Source: an uncultured Planctomycetaceae bacterium (GTDB lineage: Bacteria > Planctomycetota > Planctomycetia > Pirellulales > UBA1268). Taken from it: a DNA stretch of 64,000 nucleotides. Within the stretch, counting starts at the first letter, position 1; each line of letters begins with the position of its first letter. Under the pieces are notes generated by a model. It was given only the letters and a program-made list of their open reading frames with translations, ran no database searches and was not told the DNA's origin. The translations under genes were made by a program, and so were the position numbers. This document shows positions 34,461 to 42,322 of this stretch, piece after piece. The DNA is taken from assembly GCA_903885565.1 (NCBI GenBank), contig CAISJI010000055.1:65563-129562 (forward strand). Direction: 5' to 3'.

Positions 34461-35054
34461 ATGAAGATGCGGCATAATTCATTCCGTTCCGGGCAGCTTC
34501 ACAGCTGGCTGGTTGTGAGCCTCTCGCTGCTTCTGCTCGTCGGCGAACCGGCAATCCTTCGAGCCGGTCCTTGCGAAGAAGGCTGCGAGAATACCAAAAT
34601 CGCCGCGCTGAAGGCTTGTGATACAGCTTTTCAAACCAATGAGAAACTATGTGTTACAGATACCGAAACCGCACAAACCATTTGCATTGACAATAAAACC
34701 ACCGCATTCGCAAATGCCCAAGTGGATCGCGATTCAAGCTTTTATGCAGCGGAAGCGGGGTATTTGCTCGCGAGCTCTGCTTGTCTGTACCTTCTAAACC
34801 CAGCTTGCCTTGCCACTGTTACTGCCGGTTATCTTGGCGCCCTTGGTGGGATTCATCTCAGCTATGCATCCAAACTCGCCGTAGCAGAAATCGAGTGGAA
34901 AAACTGCACAAAAAGCTGGAAGACAGCTTTCGACGGATGCCGAAAGAGGGCAGATATCGCTCGCGACGGATGCGTAAAGATAGCCATTGATGCAAACGCC
35001 GCCTGCCATAAAAAATGCGGTGGCAACGACGGCGGTAACGACGGTGGGGGCTAG
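34461..35054 (+). CDS. Secreted cysteine-ladder protein with mirror-symmetric CX10C spacing
   Basis: 197 residues from ATG at 34461, preceded by GAAAGGAAT at a suitable distance; upstream frame extension uses only TTG codons. A Sec signal ends near ILRAG. The mature protein has 12 Cys at residues 38, 42, 53, 64, 75, 108, 116, 149, 160, 171, 182 and 186. The first five follow CX3C-X10-C-X10-C-X10-C, the last five are the exact mirror image, and all six outer-to-inner pairs sum to 224. Eleven residues is three helical turns, so each arm presents all Cys on one face. Asn-Pro at 113-114 marks the hairpin turn. The tail is GGNDGGNDGGG. No family is recognised. Predicted: a disulfide-laddered antiparallel helical hairpin in the periplasm or outside the cell. 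Confidence 0.75.
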   Translation: MKMRHNSFRSGQLHSWLVVSLSLLLLVGEPAILRAGPCEEGCENTKIAALKACDTAFQTNEKLCVTDTETAQTICIDNKTTAFANAQVDRDSSFYAAEAGYLLASSACLYLLNPACLATVTAGYLGALGGIHLSYASKLAVAEIEWKNCTKSWKTAFDGCRKRADIARDGCVKIAIDANAACHKKCGGNDGGNDGGG

Positions 35055-35518
35055 TAGGCGAAGGCAGTCGCCCGCGGCCGGCCTTTCGCTTTACGGCGGA
35101 GGCGGGCTGGGGGCGGCTGCGCGGCTGGTGATGTTCACCGGCGACTAGGCCCATTCCAAGCCTTTAAGTCGTTTCGCCTCGAAAATTGCCGCAGAGCCCC
35201 TCCACAGCAAGCGCGCTCACGATGGCCTAGCAGGCTGTGGAAAAAAAGTGCGCCATCGCCGGATGCGATGCCAGTCGACCGTGGAAACCCTCGGCGTTTT
35301 CACCGGTCGACCGAGTGGAAAAAGGTCATGGATGACTTTTTCCACGGGCAGCTAGATTCCCTCGGCGGCTGTCGCCGGCAGCCGGCAGACCTCTTCGGCG
35401 TCGGTGTGCTCAATGATCGGCACTCGCCATATTCCGTTGCCGACGTCATTCGTGGCCGATTGCTCTGCGTCTGTCGCTTTCAAGTTTTTCGTGGATGAAT
35501 CACGTTGAGGAGGTAGCC
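35055..35518. other. 464-base gap in the cassette, holding a dispersed repeat
   Basis: After the Cys-ladder gene there is a GC-rich stretch (35060-35150) without a plausible frame, then the 125-base dispersed repeat (35231-35355). A further roughly 160 bases end in a strong Shine-Dalgarno TTGAGGAGG for the TPR-like gene. No terminator with a clean T-run is seen, apart from the repeat's own hairpins. Confidence 0.6.
35231..35355 (-). repeat. Dispersed hairpin-rich intergenic repeat, copy 2
   Basis: Inverted relative to copy 1 at 18867-18987, with about 85% identity by eye. It holds a long stem GTGGAAAAAGGTCAT/ATGACTTTTTCCAC at 35315-35345, a GTCGACCG/CGGTCGAC stem in the centre, and CCATCGCC/GGATGCGATG at the left. 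It begins GCAGGCTGTGGAAAA and ends CCACGGGCAGCTAG. No protein is encoded. Confidence 0.8.
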
Positions 35519-36661
35519 ATGATCGGTATAAATCGCCGGAGTCAAAACCCTGTTTTCCTGTTTCATGGTGGAGCAAGCTTTATTTGGGTGCTTGTTCTGA
35601 GCGCCATGATCGCCACTGTGGCGGCGCACTCCGGGTTCGCACAGACTCCCCCGTCCGACGCGGATGTGGCCTTGATGCTGCGCCTCCGGGAGCAGGTGAT
35701 GGCGGTTCCTGAGGAACGCCGGGAAGCGGAGGGCGTGAAATTTCCGCTGGAGAGTGTCGATGCATTCCAGGATGAAACAACCAAGAAACGTGTCTATCTC
35801 TCAATCGCCGAATTGTTGGCCAAACTGGGGGACAAGCAGCAATCGCTCGCCTTTTTCGAAAAGGCAGGAACCACAGGACCCGACGAGACCGATTTGAGCG
35901 GGATCGACGTCGTTTCGCGCTCGCGTCTGCTCGACCTATTAAACGAAACGGGAAAACGGAGCGACGTCGAGGAAAAAGCGTTGGCCTTTCGCGATAAGCC
36001 GGATGTTTCCGATAACGAATATGCCGAGTTGACCTATAGGGCGGGCCGCGCATTGATCCAAGCCGGCCAAGTGGACGAGGGAATCAAACTCGGAATGGAG
36101 GCCGCAAAGAACCGCCCCTGCGAACCGGCGTATGAGTATCTGGAAAATCTCGCGGCAGATGCCTCTATTCACGGTAACAATTCTGTGGAGTTGGAAACCA
36201 ACCGCTGGATCTGGAAACACAGCGGCGCCTTCGGAGTCTCGGAGCGATTTCTGTCGAATCTCGCTCATTGTGAGGAGAATTCAGGAGATCTTGCCGCAGC
36301 GATTCGTGTTCTCGAGCAATTGACGGAGTCTCATCCAACGTCGCCCCGGCTCGGGGACCAAATTTTAAGGCTTTCGGCGCTGTACGACGAAGTCGGCGAT
36401 AAAGAGAAGTCGAAATCGCTCACCACCCGAGTCAGGGACGGGGATTTCCCGGCTGAGGTCAGGGCGCGGGCGACAAGGGCCCTGGAGTTTGACGCTCAAG
36501 GGACCCTGCCGCCCATGAATCGCCAGCCGATCAGCGCGCCGCCAGTCCGCAGGTTCCCACTTCTCCTGCTCAACGGCGGTTTGATACTCGTGATCCTAGC
36601 GCTCGTGTTAACGCGGAGAGGATGGTTCGGGGCCCGATTCGCCCGGGGGGCTTTTTTCTAG
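35519..36661 (+). CDS. TPR-like periplasmic protein with C-terminal membrane anchor
   Basis: 380 residues from ATG at 35519, chosen because TTGAGGAGG sits just upstream; an ATG at 35495 is in frame but has no such site. A signal or anchor sequence (FIWVLVLSAMIATVAAHSGFA) is followed by about 290 residues of helical pairs with a tetratricopeptide flavour (YLSIAELLAKLGDKQQSLAFF; YAELTYRAGRALIQAGQVDE; GDLAAAIRVLEQLTESHPTS). The C-terminus has a membrane helix (FPLLLLNGGLILVILALVLT) and a basic tail. The layout matches the LolA-like cassette partner: periplasmic domain plus C-terminal anchor. Its stop overlaps by three bases the stop of the convergent propeller gene, exactly at the edge of the 78-base repeat. 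Confidence 0.75.
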   Translation: MIGINRRSQNPVFLFHGGASFIWVLVLSAMIATVAAHSGFAQTPPSDADVALMLRLREQVMAVPEERREAEGVKFPLESVDAFQDETTKKRVYLSIAELLAKLGDKQQSLAFFEKAGTTGPDETDLSGIDVVSRSRLLDLLNETGKRSDVEEKALAFRDKPDVSDNEYAELTYRAGRALIQAGQVDEGIKLGMEAAKNRPCEPAYEYLENLAADASIHGNNSVELETNRWIWKHSGAFGVSERFLSNLAHCEENSGDLAAAIRVLEQLTESHPTSPRLGDQILRLSALYDEVGDKEKSKSLTTRVRDGDFPAEVRARATRALEFDAQGTLPPMNRQPISAPPVRRFPLLLLNGGLILVILALVLTRRGWFGARFARGAFF

Positions 36662-36735
36662 CGGCCCACAGGATCGGTGGCCAACCGATTGAGCATGTAC
36701 CAGCCGGTGTCGTGCAGCAGGGGCAGCCCCGTGAC
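36658..36735 (-). repeat. Direct repeat, right copy (3' end of the propeller gene)
   Basis: Right-hand copy of the 78-base direct repeat, the other being at 31844-31921. It contains the intact stop codon and the last 25 codons of the propeller-protein gene. The 43-base core (36674-36716) is identical in both copies. The spacing between copies is 4.8 kb. Confidence 0.8.
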
Positions 36736-38178
36736 GCTCCGCACGCCCGGTGCCTTCACCTCGTGGATCACGCCTTCACGCAGGGACGCAAGCGTGAGTG
36801 TCACACGCCGGCCGTCGGCTGAGGCCACCGCCTTTTCCACCGGGCAGGGGGCCTCGTCGACCACCGGGCTGCCGTAGTCAGACTGATAGATATAGGTAAA
36901 GCCACGGGCCGCATAGTGCTCGAGATTCGTCGCCGTGGCTGGGTCGACTGGCTCCGTGAACTCCAGCTCAAAGCCCCCCGGCACCGCCCGCATCGCCAGA
37001 ATTTCAAACGGTGTCCTGCCGGTCCAGGTCACCCGCTCGAGCGCAAAGTCGCCCGCCCCGCGCGAGCCCCAGCCCCGGTTGGTGCCGCCGACATAGAGCG
37101 AACCGTCGGCGGCAAACTGCAGGGCGAGTGAGCCACTGGAAAATCCCTCGCGAAACTTGAAGCAGGCCCCCTGCATCACGCCGTCGATCGTCTCCAGAAA
37201 ACAGCGCATCAGCATCGAATGCGATTGATCGCTCACCAACATCTGCCCGGCAAAGGGACCAAACTTCCCGGCGCTTGTATCGCACACCACCCCCGCGGCG
37301 CTGTTGCCCATCAGGCCATACGGAAAGACCACCGCCGGCGGCCGCAGGCGGCCGATCCGTTTCACCTCATCGGCCCAGCGGCTGCCGCTCTTCGGCTCGG
37401 CCGGCCTCTCCCCCATCTCCGGTGCGAGGTCATACCACTGAAATCCTCCCGGATGGCCAACGAAATCGCCCGGCACAAGATGCTTCAGCGCGCACGAACC
37501 GTTCCATGGGCCCTGGTTGTCGGTGTAGAGCACGTTGCCGGCGCAGTCGAAACCGATCCCACCGGGGGAACGCACGCCGGAGGTGGTGGGAATCGTGCGC
37601 CCATCGGGCGTGATGCGCATCGCCCAGCCGCGAAAGGGCACCTTGCTGTCAAAGCTGCCGGTGAGGCAGAGCACCACCCAGATATTGCCGTCGGCGTCGA
37701 ACTTCGAGCCAAACGCATATTCGTGGTAGTCGCCCGAGACACCCCAGCCATCGGCCACCGTTTCGTAGGTGTCGGCTGTGCCGGTGCCGGCCGAGTCGCG
37801 CAGGCGGCTCACCTCCGGCCGCTGCGTGGCATAGAGCCAGCCGTCGCGCCAGGCCAGCCCCAGCACCTCATGGAGCCCATGGGCAAAGCGTTGCCAGCGC
37901 GGCGCGCTGCCAGCCGGGTCGCTCACCATCCAGATTTCTCCCCGGCGGCTGGCCACCGCCAGCCGGCCGTCGGGAATCGCTTCCAGCGCCCCCACCTCGA
38001 TCACCTCGCCGCGAGGAATCTCCAGCGGAGCAATCGCATAAAAATCGGCCTCGGTCGGCCGGGCCGGTTTTTTTTCGGCGGCTCGAGCCCACGGCCCCAG
38101 CCAGACGAGGCCACACAGCAGTGCCCACCGCCAAGCCTGCCTCCGCCCCACAGCCGCCAGATAAGAAAGAGTCACCAT
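36658..38178 (-). CDS. Secreted beta-propeller protein (sorbosone-dehydrogenase-like, PVC type)
   Basis: 506 residues. A signal peptide (WALLCGLVWLGPWARAAE) is followed by a six-bladed propeller resembling the L-sorbosone dehydrogenase/PVC haem-protein propeller: LPDGR-like turns in AIPDGRLAVASRRGEIW, EYAFGSKFDADGNIWVVL, SPGGIGFDCAGNVLYTDNQG, and a Gly/Asn-rich TNRGWGSRG. No CXXCH haem motif is present in this protein; the neighbouring cytochrome supplies five. The C-terminal region (about 400-506) resembles the Ig-like end of the family, finishing LPLLHDTGWYMLNRL. The start overlaps the upstream cytochrome's stop by seven bases (ATGGTGA), so the two are translationally coupled. Its last 78 bases are duplicated at 31844. 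Confidence 0.85.
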   Translation of the reverse strand: MVTLSYLAAVGRRQAWRWALLCGLVWLGPWARAAEKKPARPTEADFYAIAPLEIPRGEVIEVGALEAIPDGRLAVASRRGEIWMVSDPAGSAPRWQRFAHGLHEVLGLAWRDGWLYATQRPEVSRLRDSAGTGTADTYETVADGWGVSGDYHEYAFGSKFDADGNIWVVLCLTGSFDSKVPFRGWAMRITPDGRTIPTTSGVRSPGGIGFDCAGNVLYTDNQGPWNGSCALKHLVPGDFVGHPGGFQWYDLAPEMGERPAEPKSGSRWADEVKRIGRLRPPAVVFPYGLMGNSAAGVVCDTSAGKFGPFAGQMLVSDQSHSMLMRCFLETIDGVMQGACFKFREGFSSGSLALQFAADGSLYVGGTNRGWGSRGAGDFALERVTWTGRTPFEILAMRAVPGGFELEFTEPVDPATATNLEHYAARGFTYIYQSDYGSPVVDEAPCPVEKAVASADGRRVTLTLASLREGVIHEVKAPGVRSVTGLPLLHDTGWYMLNRLATDPVGR

Positions 38179-41093
38179 GAAATCTCCTCCACAAAGCGGG
38201 CTGTTGTTCCAGGCTGCAGGCGGATCGGATACCGCAGTTCGGTTTTCCCTTCGGCCTGCACGCGCTGCACAGGACCGAGATCGGCACCACTCACGCGCAC
38301 TCTGCCGAGGCTATCCAGCCGCAGCCAGCCCTCCGGCTCGGCGCTGATTGTGGTGGCCGTCGCCGCCCGGAAAAAGGGTCTTCCCTCCGGCGCGCCGGCG
38401 GCAGCCGTCACTTCAAAGCTGCGGTTCAGCCCCGGTGCCGCCCCTGCCAGTGGGGCAAACGATTCCCGCACCGTGAGGCCTCCGAGCGACCAGATGAAGA
38501 TCGGCTGGCCGGCGGCGTCGAGCGAGTAGCCCCGGAACCTGCATCCCCGGCTGCGGGCGGGATCGGTCGGCCAGCTGGCATCGACGTTGGGCAACTGTTC
38601 TACGCTGGCCGCCGCGTCGGGGGTGAAGATCCCTTCCCCCAGCGGCGGCTGCCAGCCTTCGCCGCGCCCGCTCCAGTGCCGGCGGGCATCGATGAAGCCC
38701 CCCCGCCACACCAGCGCCGTGCGCAGCTTCTCGGCATCCCAGGCGATGTTGACGCCCCCCGGAAAGCCGACGCCAATCCCCCGTGGACCGCCCCCCTCAA
38801 TGAAGTTGCGGTAGAGGATCGGCCGGTCTTTGGGCTCAAGCTCTATCGGTTCGGTGCCCAGCCCGACCGGCAACCGCGGCTTCTCAAGGGAAAGATAGCG
38901 CCACACCGCCTCAATCTGCCCGGCTGCCGTGCCATCGAGAATCGTGGGAAAGAAAGCCTTCCCTTCGGGCCAGCTGGCGGGCATGCGGGTGCCGGGGCGA
39001 AACTGCTGCGGATTGGCGACATAGGCCAAAAACCATTCGTGCCGCAAGCGCTTCGGCATGCGCGTCATGTCGATCACACCGAGGCTCTGTCCCTTGTCGC
39101 CGGCGAACGAGTGGCACTTGATGCAGCCGAGCCCCTTGGAGCCGACCAGCTCGCGAGCCCGGTCGTGAATCTCTGTGGCGGGAAATTCGCCAAGCGCCGG
39201 CACCGGCACTGAGGTGTGGGGATCCTGTGCCATGCGATCGGCGAGCGGCTCCGCCAGTCGCGGCGCCCACTTCGGCATCAGCGTGTGCATTGTCAGCCGG
39301 CGATCGACGCCCCCTTTCACCAGCACCTCGCCCAAAAATTCCCGCGTCAGCTTGTCGCCCACGCCGGTGAGCGTCGGCGGCAGACGTCCCTCGTCGCCGA
39401 TTTCCTGCACGATGCCCTGAAAGAGCGCATCGCGTTTGGCCTCCTTGAGGATCGGCTCACCATCCTCATCGAACGTGGCCACCGCGGGGATCGTGCCGCC
39501 ACGGCCATCGCGCGCGTGGCAGGCATAGCAATTGAGCGCCGTGAGCGAGCGGGCGATCGCCTGCTCCCGTGCCGGCACCGCCATCCCCTCGGGCGTGGCC
39601 AGCCAGCCAAGTGCCGCCATGAGGGCCTCCCGCTGCGCGTCATCGAGAGCATAGCGGGGCACCCCGGAGGCCGTTGCAGCGGGGGCTAAACACCCTGCCG
39701 CTGGCCTGGCCGCAAGCGCAGCGACTGCCGGCGACACCAGCGTCGAACGCACAGGCTTCCCATCCCCTCCCGGCAGTTGGTGGCAGTTGGCACAGCCGAC
39801 CGTTTCAAAGGCGAGCCGTCCCTCCGCCACGAGGGCTGCATCGAGCACCCACGGCGGGCGCACCATCTCCGGATGCTCAAGTGCCGGTGGAACGCCCGTG
39901 GCCTCCGGGGTGATCCAGGCGAGCGCCGACTGTCGCGTCTGCCCGGGGACCGCCACATCGAGATTGAACGCCGCGCCGCCCCCTCCCTCGAAATACTCCA
40001 CCACAATTCGGTGCACGCCGGAGCCTAAGTCGATCTCGCCATTGCGCTCCTGGCGTGGATGGATGCCGTCGTTGTCGATCACTTTTTCGCCGTTGACAAT
40101 CAGCCGGCTGCCGTCATCGCTGGCCAGATAGAAGCGATGGATGCCAGCGGTGCGGACATGCAAACTGCCGCTTAATCGCACCGCATAGGCGTCGCCGCCG
40201 CCGGCAAACGGACCGATATTGAAGGCGGTGACGGGGCCGGTGTTCGCGGCGGCACCGAGGGAGAGAAAATCGGGCAGCTGGGAAAATTTCCCCCGCCAGG
40301 CCTCGCCGCTGAAGGCCACGACAGAGCGCAGCCGCTCGTCCGTCTGCCCCTGGGGCACCAACAGGCTCGCCACGATATGCCGCCGCTGCGTGTCGTCGAG
40401 CGGCAGACTGGGCATGCGGCCAGCGGGGCGTATCTCCAGCGGATTTTTCACAAATGCATCGAGCGCCGCCGGAGACCATTTTTCCGCGAGGTTGCCCAGC
40501 GGAATCTGATCGGGCAGGGGGTGGCCCTCTCCTCCGAGCGCCCCATGGCAGACCTGACAGCCGACTTTTGCATAGAGCGCCGCCCCCTCCTCGACGATCG
40601 CATCGCTGGCGCCGGCGGCCAGCCCGGGCTGAAACGGCCCGGTGGAGGCGAGAAAGTGGGCCAGAGCGGTGGCCGTGTGAGCCCGCTTGTCCTCAGGGAA
40701 TCCAGCCAGCAGATCGGGCATCGTGGTGCCGGGCTTCTTGCTGGTTGGATTTTTGAGGTAGTCGACCAGCCACGCCGGATCGATCCGCTCCCCCACTTTC
40801 TCAAGCACAGGACCGGTTTTGGTCAGCAGATGCGCGTCAGTGTGATCGCTCCCCGCATGGCAATTCACGCAGCCGAGTTCCCCTGCCAAGAGTAGCCCCG
40901 CCTCGATCTGCGCTGCCGGGTCGGCCGTCGCTCGGCCAAAGCGCTCATATCCCGGCACGAGCGGCGCTGCCAGGGCGGGAGCCATGCTCGAGAGCGAGCT
41001 CGACAGCAAGACTGCAAGCAAGCCGCAGCCAAAGCCCCACGCCGCTGCTCGCTGCGGCATACTCAAAAACAGTCTGGGCAAACACGTCCTCAT
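38172..41093 (-). CDS. Five-haem c-type cytochrome with PA14 domain
   Basis: 973 residues from ATG at 41093, with GGAGAG upstream; the longer open frame lacks a good start. A signal peptide ends near APALAAP. Five CXXCH motifs are visible: CVNCH (about residue 75), CQVCH (about 180), CANCH (about 440), CYACH (about 520) and CIKCH (about 665). Between the second and third lies a PA14-type domain (FYLASDDGSRLIVNGEKVID, VEYFEGGGGAAFNLDVAV), a carbohydrate-binding fold. The last 200 residues form a beta domain that ends in ARFVEEISW. Probably a periplasmic electron carrier attached to a sugar-oxidising system with the coupled propeller protein. Divergent from the BASS transporter, with 166 bases between starts. 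Confidence 0.88.
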   Translation of the reverse strand: MRTCLPRLFLSMPQRAAAWGFGCGLLAVLLSSSLSSMAPALAAPLVPGYERFGRATADPAAQIEAGLLLAGELGCVNCHAGSDHTDAHLLTKTGPVLEKVGERIDPAWLVDYLKNPTSKKPGTTMPDLLAGFPEDKRAHTATALAHFLASTGPFQPGLAAGASDAIVEEGAALYAKVGCQVCHGALGGEGHPLPDQIPLGNLAEKWSPAALDAFVKNPLEIRPAGRMPSLPLDDTQRRHIVASLLVPQGQTDERLRSVVAFSGEAWRGKFSQLPDFLSLGAAANTGPVTAFNIGPFAGGGDAYAVRLSGSLHVRTAGIHRFYLASDDGSRLIVNGEKVIDNDGIHPRQERNGEIDLGSGVHRIVVEYFEGGGGAAFNLDVAVPGQTRQSALAWITPEATGVPPALEHPEMVRPPWVLDAALVAEGRLAFETVGCANCHQLPGGDGKPVRSTLVSPAVAALAARPAAGCLAPAATASGVPRYALDDAQREALMAALGWLATPEGMAVPAREQAIARSLTALNCYACHARDGRGGTIPAVATFDEDGEPILKEAKRDALFQGIVQEIGDEGRLPPTLTGVGDKLTREFLGEVLVKGGVDRRLTMHTLMPKWAPRLAEPLADRMAQDPHTSVPVPALGEFPATEIHDRARELVGSKGLGCIKCHSFAGDKGQSLGVIDMTRMPKRLRHEWFLAYVANPQQFRPGTRMPASWPEGKAFFPTILDGTAAGQIEAVWRYLSLEKPRLPVGLGTEPIELEPKDRPILYRNFIEGGGPRGIGVGFPGGVNIAWDAEKLRTALVWRGGFIDARRHWSGRGEGWQPPLGEGIFTPDAAASVEQLPNVDASWPTDPARSRGCRFRGYSLDAAGQPIFIWSLGGLTVRESFAPLAGAAPGLNRSFEVTAAAGAPEGRPFFRAATATTISAEPEGWLRLDSLGRVRVSGADLGPVQRVQAEGKTELRYPIRLQPGTTARFVEEISW

Positions 41094-41259
41094 CAGCTGC
41101 TCTCTCCGGGGGCATCTTTTGCGGGAAGTAGGATAGCTGCTGCCGGGAACGGCGCCTGATTTTTTGCACAAACGCTCCGCGTGCCAGCCGCTGCGGGGAG
41201 AGTGCTGCCAATCCTCGCCTCACGGGGATGCGGCGTCGGATTGCCTCCGGAGACCACTG

Positions 41260-42240
41260 ATGACTCGCCTTTTCGATCAACTCGCCAATGCCTTTCCGAT
41301 CTGGGTTCTGGTCGCCTGCGGGCTGGCGCTTGTCGAGCCGGGCCTCTTCACCTGGTTTCGCGGCAACGCGATCGTCGTCGGCCTTGCCGTGATCATGCTC
41401 GGCATGGGGCTCGGACTGACGTTGGAAGACTTCCAGCGTGTGACCACCCGCCCCGCAACGGTGGCGGCAGGATTTGCGGCGCAGTTTCTGATCATGCCCA
41501 CCGCCGGCTGGCTGGTCGCCGAAATGATGCAGCTCGACACCCCCTTCGCCGTCGGCCTGATTCTTGTCGGCTGCTGCCCGGGGGGCACCGCGTCGAACGT
41601 GGTGACGTATCTCGCGCGGGCGGATGTGGCGCTCTCGGTGCTGATGACCACCTGCAGCACGCTCGGTGCTGTCGTGCTGACGCCGCTGTTGACGCAGCTG
41701 CTCGCCGGCAAGCTCGTGGCGGTCGATGGGTGGGGGCTGTTCCTCTCGACGCTGCAGGTCGTCGTGCTGCCGGTGGTGGCCGGCATGGTTATCAACCGCT
41801 GGCTGCCAGGAGCGGTGCAGCGGGTGTTGCCCGTCGCCCCGCTGGTGAGCGTGGTCACAATCGCGCTGGTCTGCGCGAGCATCGTGGGGCAAAACGCCGC
41901 CGCGATCCGCTCCAGCGGCCCGCAACTGCTCATCGCTGTGGCGATGCTCCATGGAATCGGCTTCGGCGTGGGGTATCTCTTCGCCAGGCTCCTCGGCTAC
42001 GACCGCACCATCTCCCGCACGATCTCGATCGAGGTCGGGATGCAGAACTCGGGGCTCGGCGTGGTGCTGGCCCAGCGCCACTTTCCCACTGAGCCGCTCA
42101 CTGCCGTCCCCTGTGCCATCTCCAGCGTGACGCACTCGGTGATCGGCAGCCTGCTGGCAGGGTGGTGGCGACTGCGTGGGCCCGGCGAGCCTGTTACCGC
42201 GTCCCCCGCGAACCACGTCTCGGCCTCGCCCCCGCTGTGA
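41260..42240 (+). CDS. Bile acid:sodium symporter (BASS) family transporter
   Basis: 326 residues from ATG at 41260, with CCGGAGA upstream. About nine hydrophobic helices are present, the BASS fold: GNAIVVGLAVIMLGMGLGLT, VAAGFAAQFLIMPTAGWLVA, then GLILVGCCPGGTASNVVTYL, the conserved substrate/sodium-site motif. Further landmarks are ALSVLMTTCSTLGAVVLTPL and SIEVGMQNSGLGVVLA. Bacterial relatives move bile acids, pantoate or other organic anions with Na+. The substrate here is unknown. The C-terminal tail is short and Pro/Ser-rich. Lies between divergent cytochrome genes and the kinase-PAS gene. Confidence 0.9.
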   Translation: MTRLFDQLANAFPIWVLVACGLALVEPGLFTWFRGNAIVVGLAVIMLGMGLGLTLEDFQRVTTRPATVAAGFAAQFLIMPTAGWLVAEMMQLDTPFAVGLILVGCCPGGTASNVVTYLARADVALSVLMTTCSTLGAVVLTPLLTQLLAGKLVAVDGWGLFLSTLQVVVLPVVAGMVINRWLPGAVQRVLPVAPLVSVVTIALVCASIVGQNAAAIRSSGPQLLIAVAMLHGIGFGVGYLFARLLGYDRTISRTISIEVGMQNSGLGVVLAQRHFPTEPLTAVPCAISSVTHSVIGSLLAGWWRLRGPGEPVTASPANHVSASPPL

Positions 42241-42322
42241 AAAGCTCGCCTCCCGGGCAGGCGTTCGCTTACAATCCAAGCTCGGGGGCCGGGCACTGCC
42301 ACACATTCCGGGAACGACAACG

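Noticed and set aside
36640-36657. GC-rich stretch plus T-run as terminator of the TPR-like gene
   Set aside because: The stem is poor and lies inside the coding region, so a terminator call is not supported.
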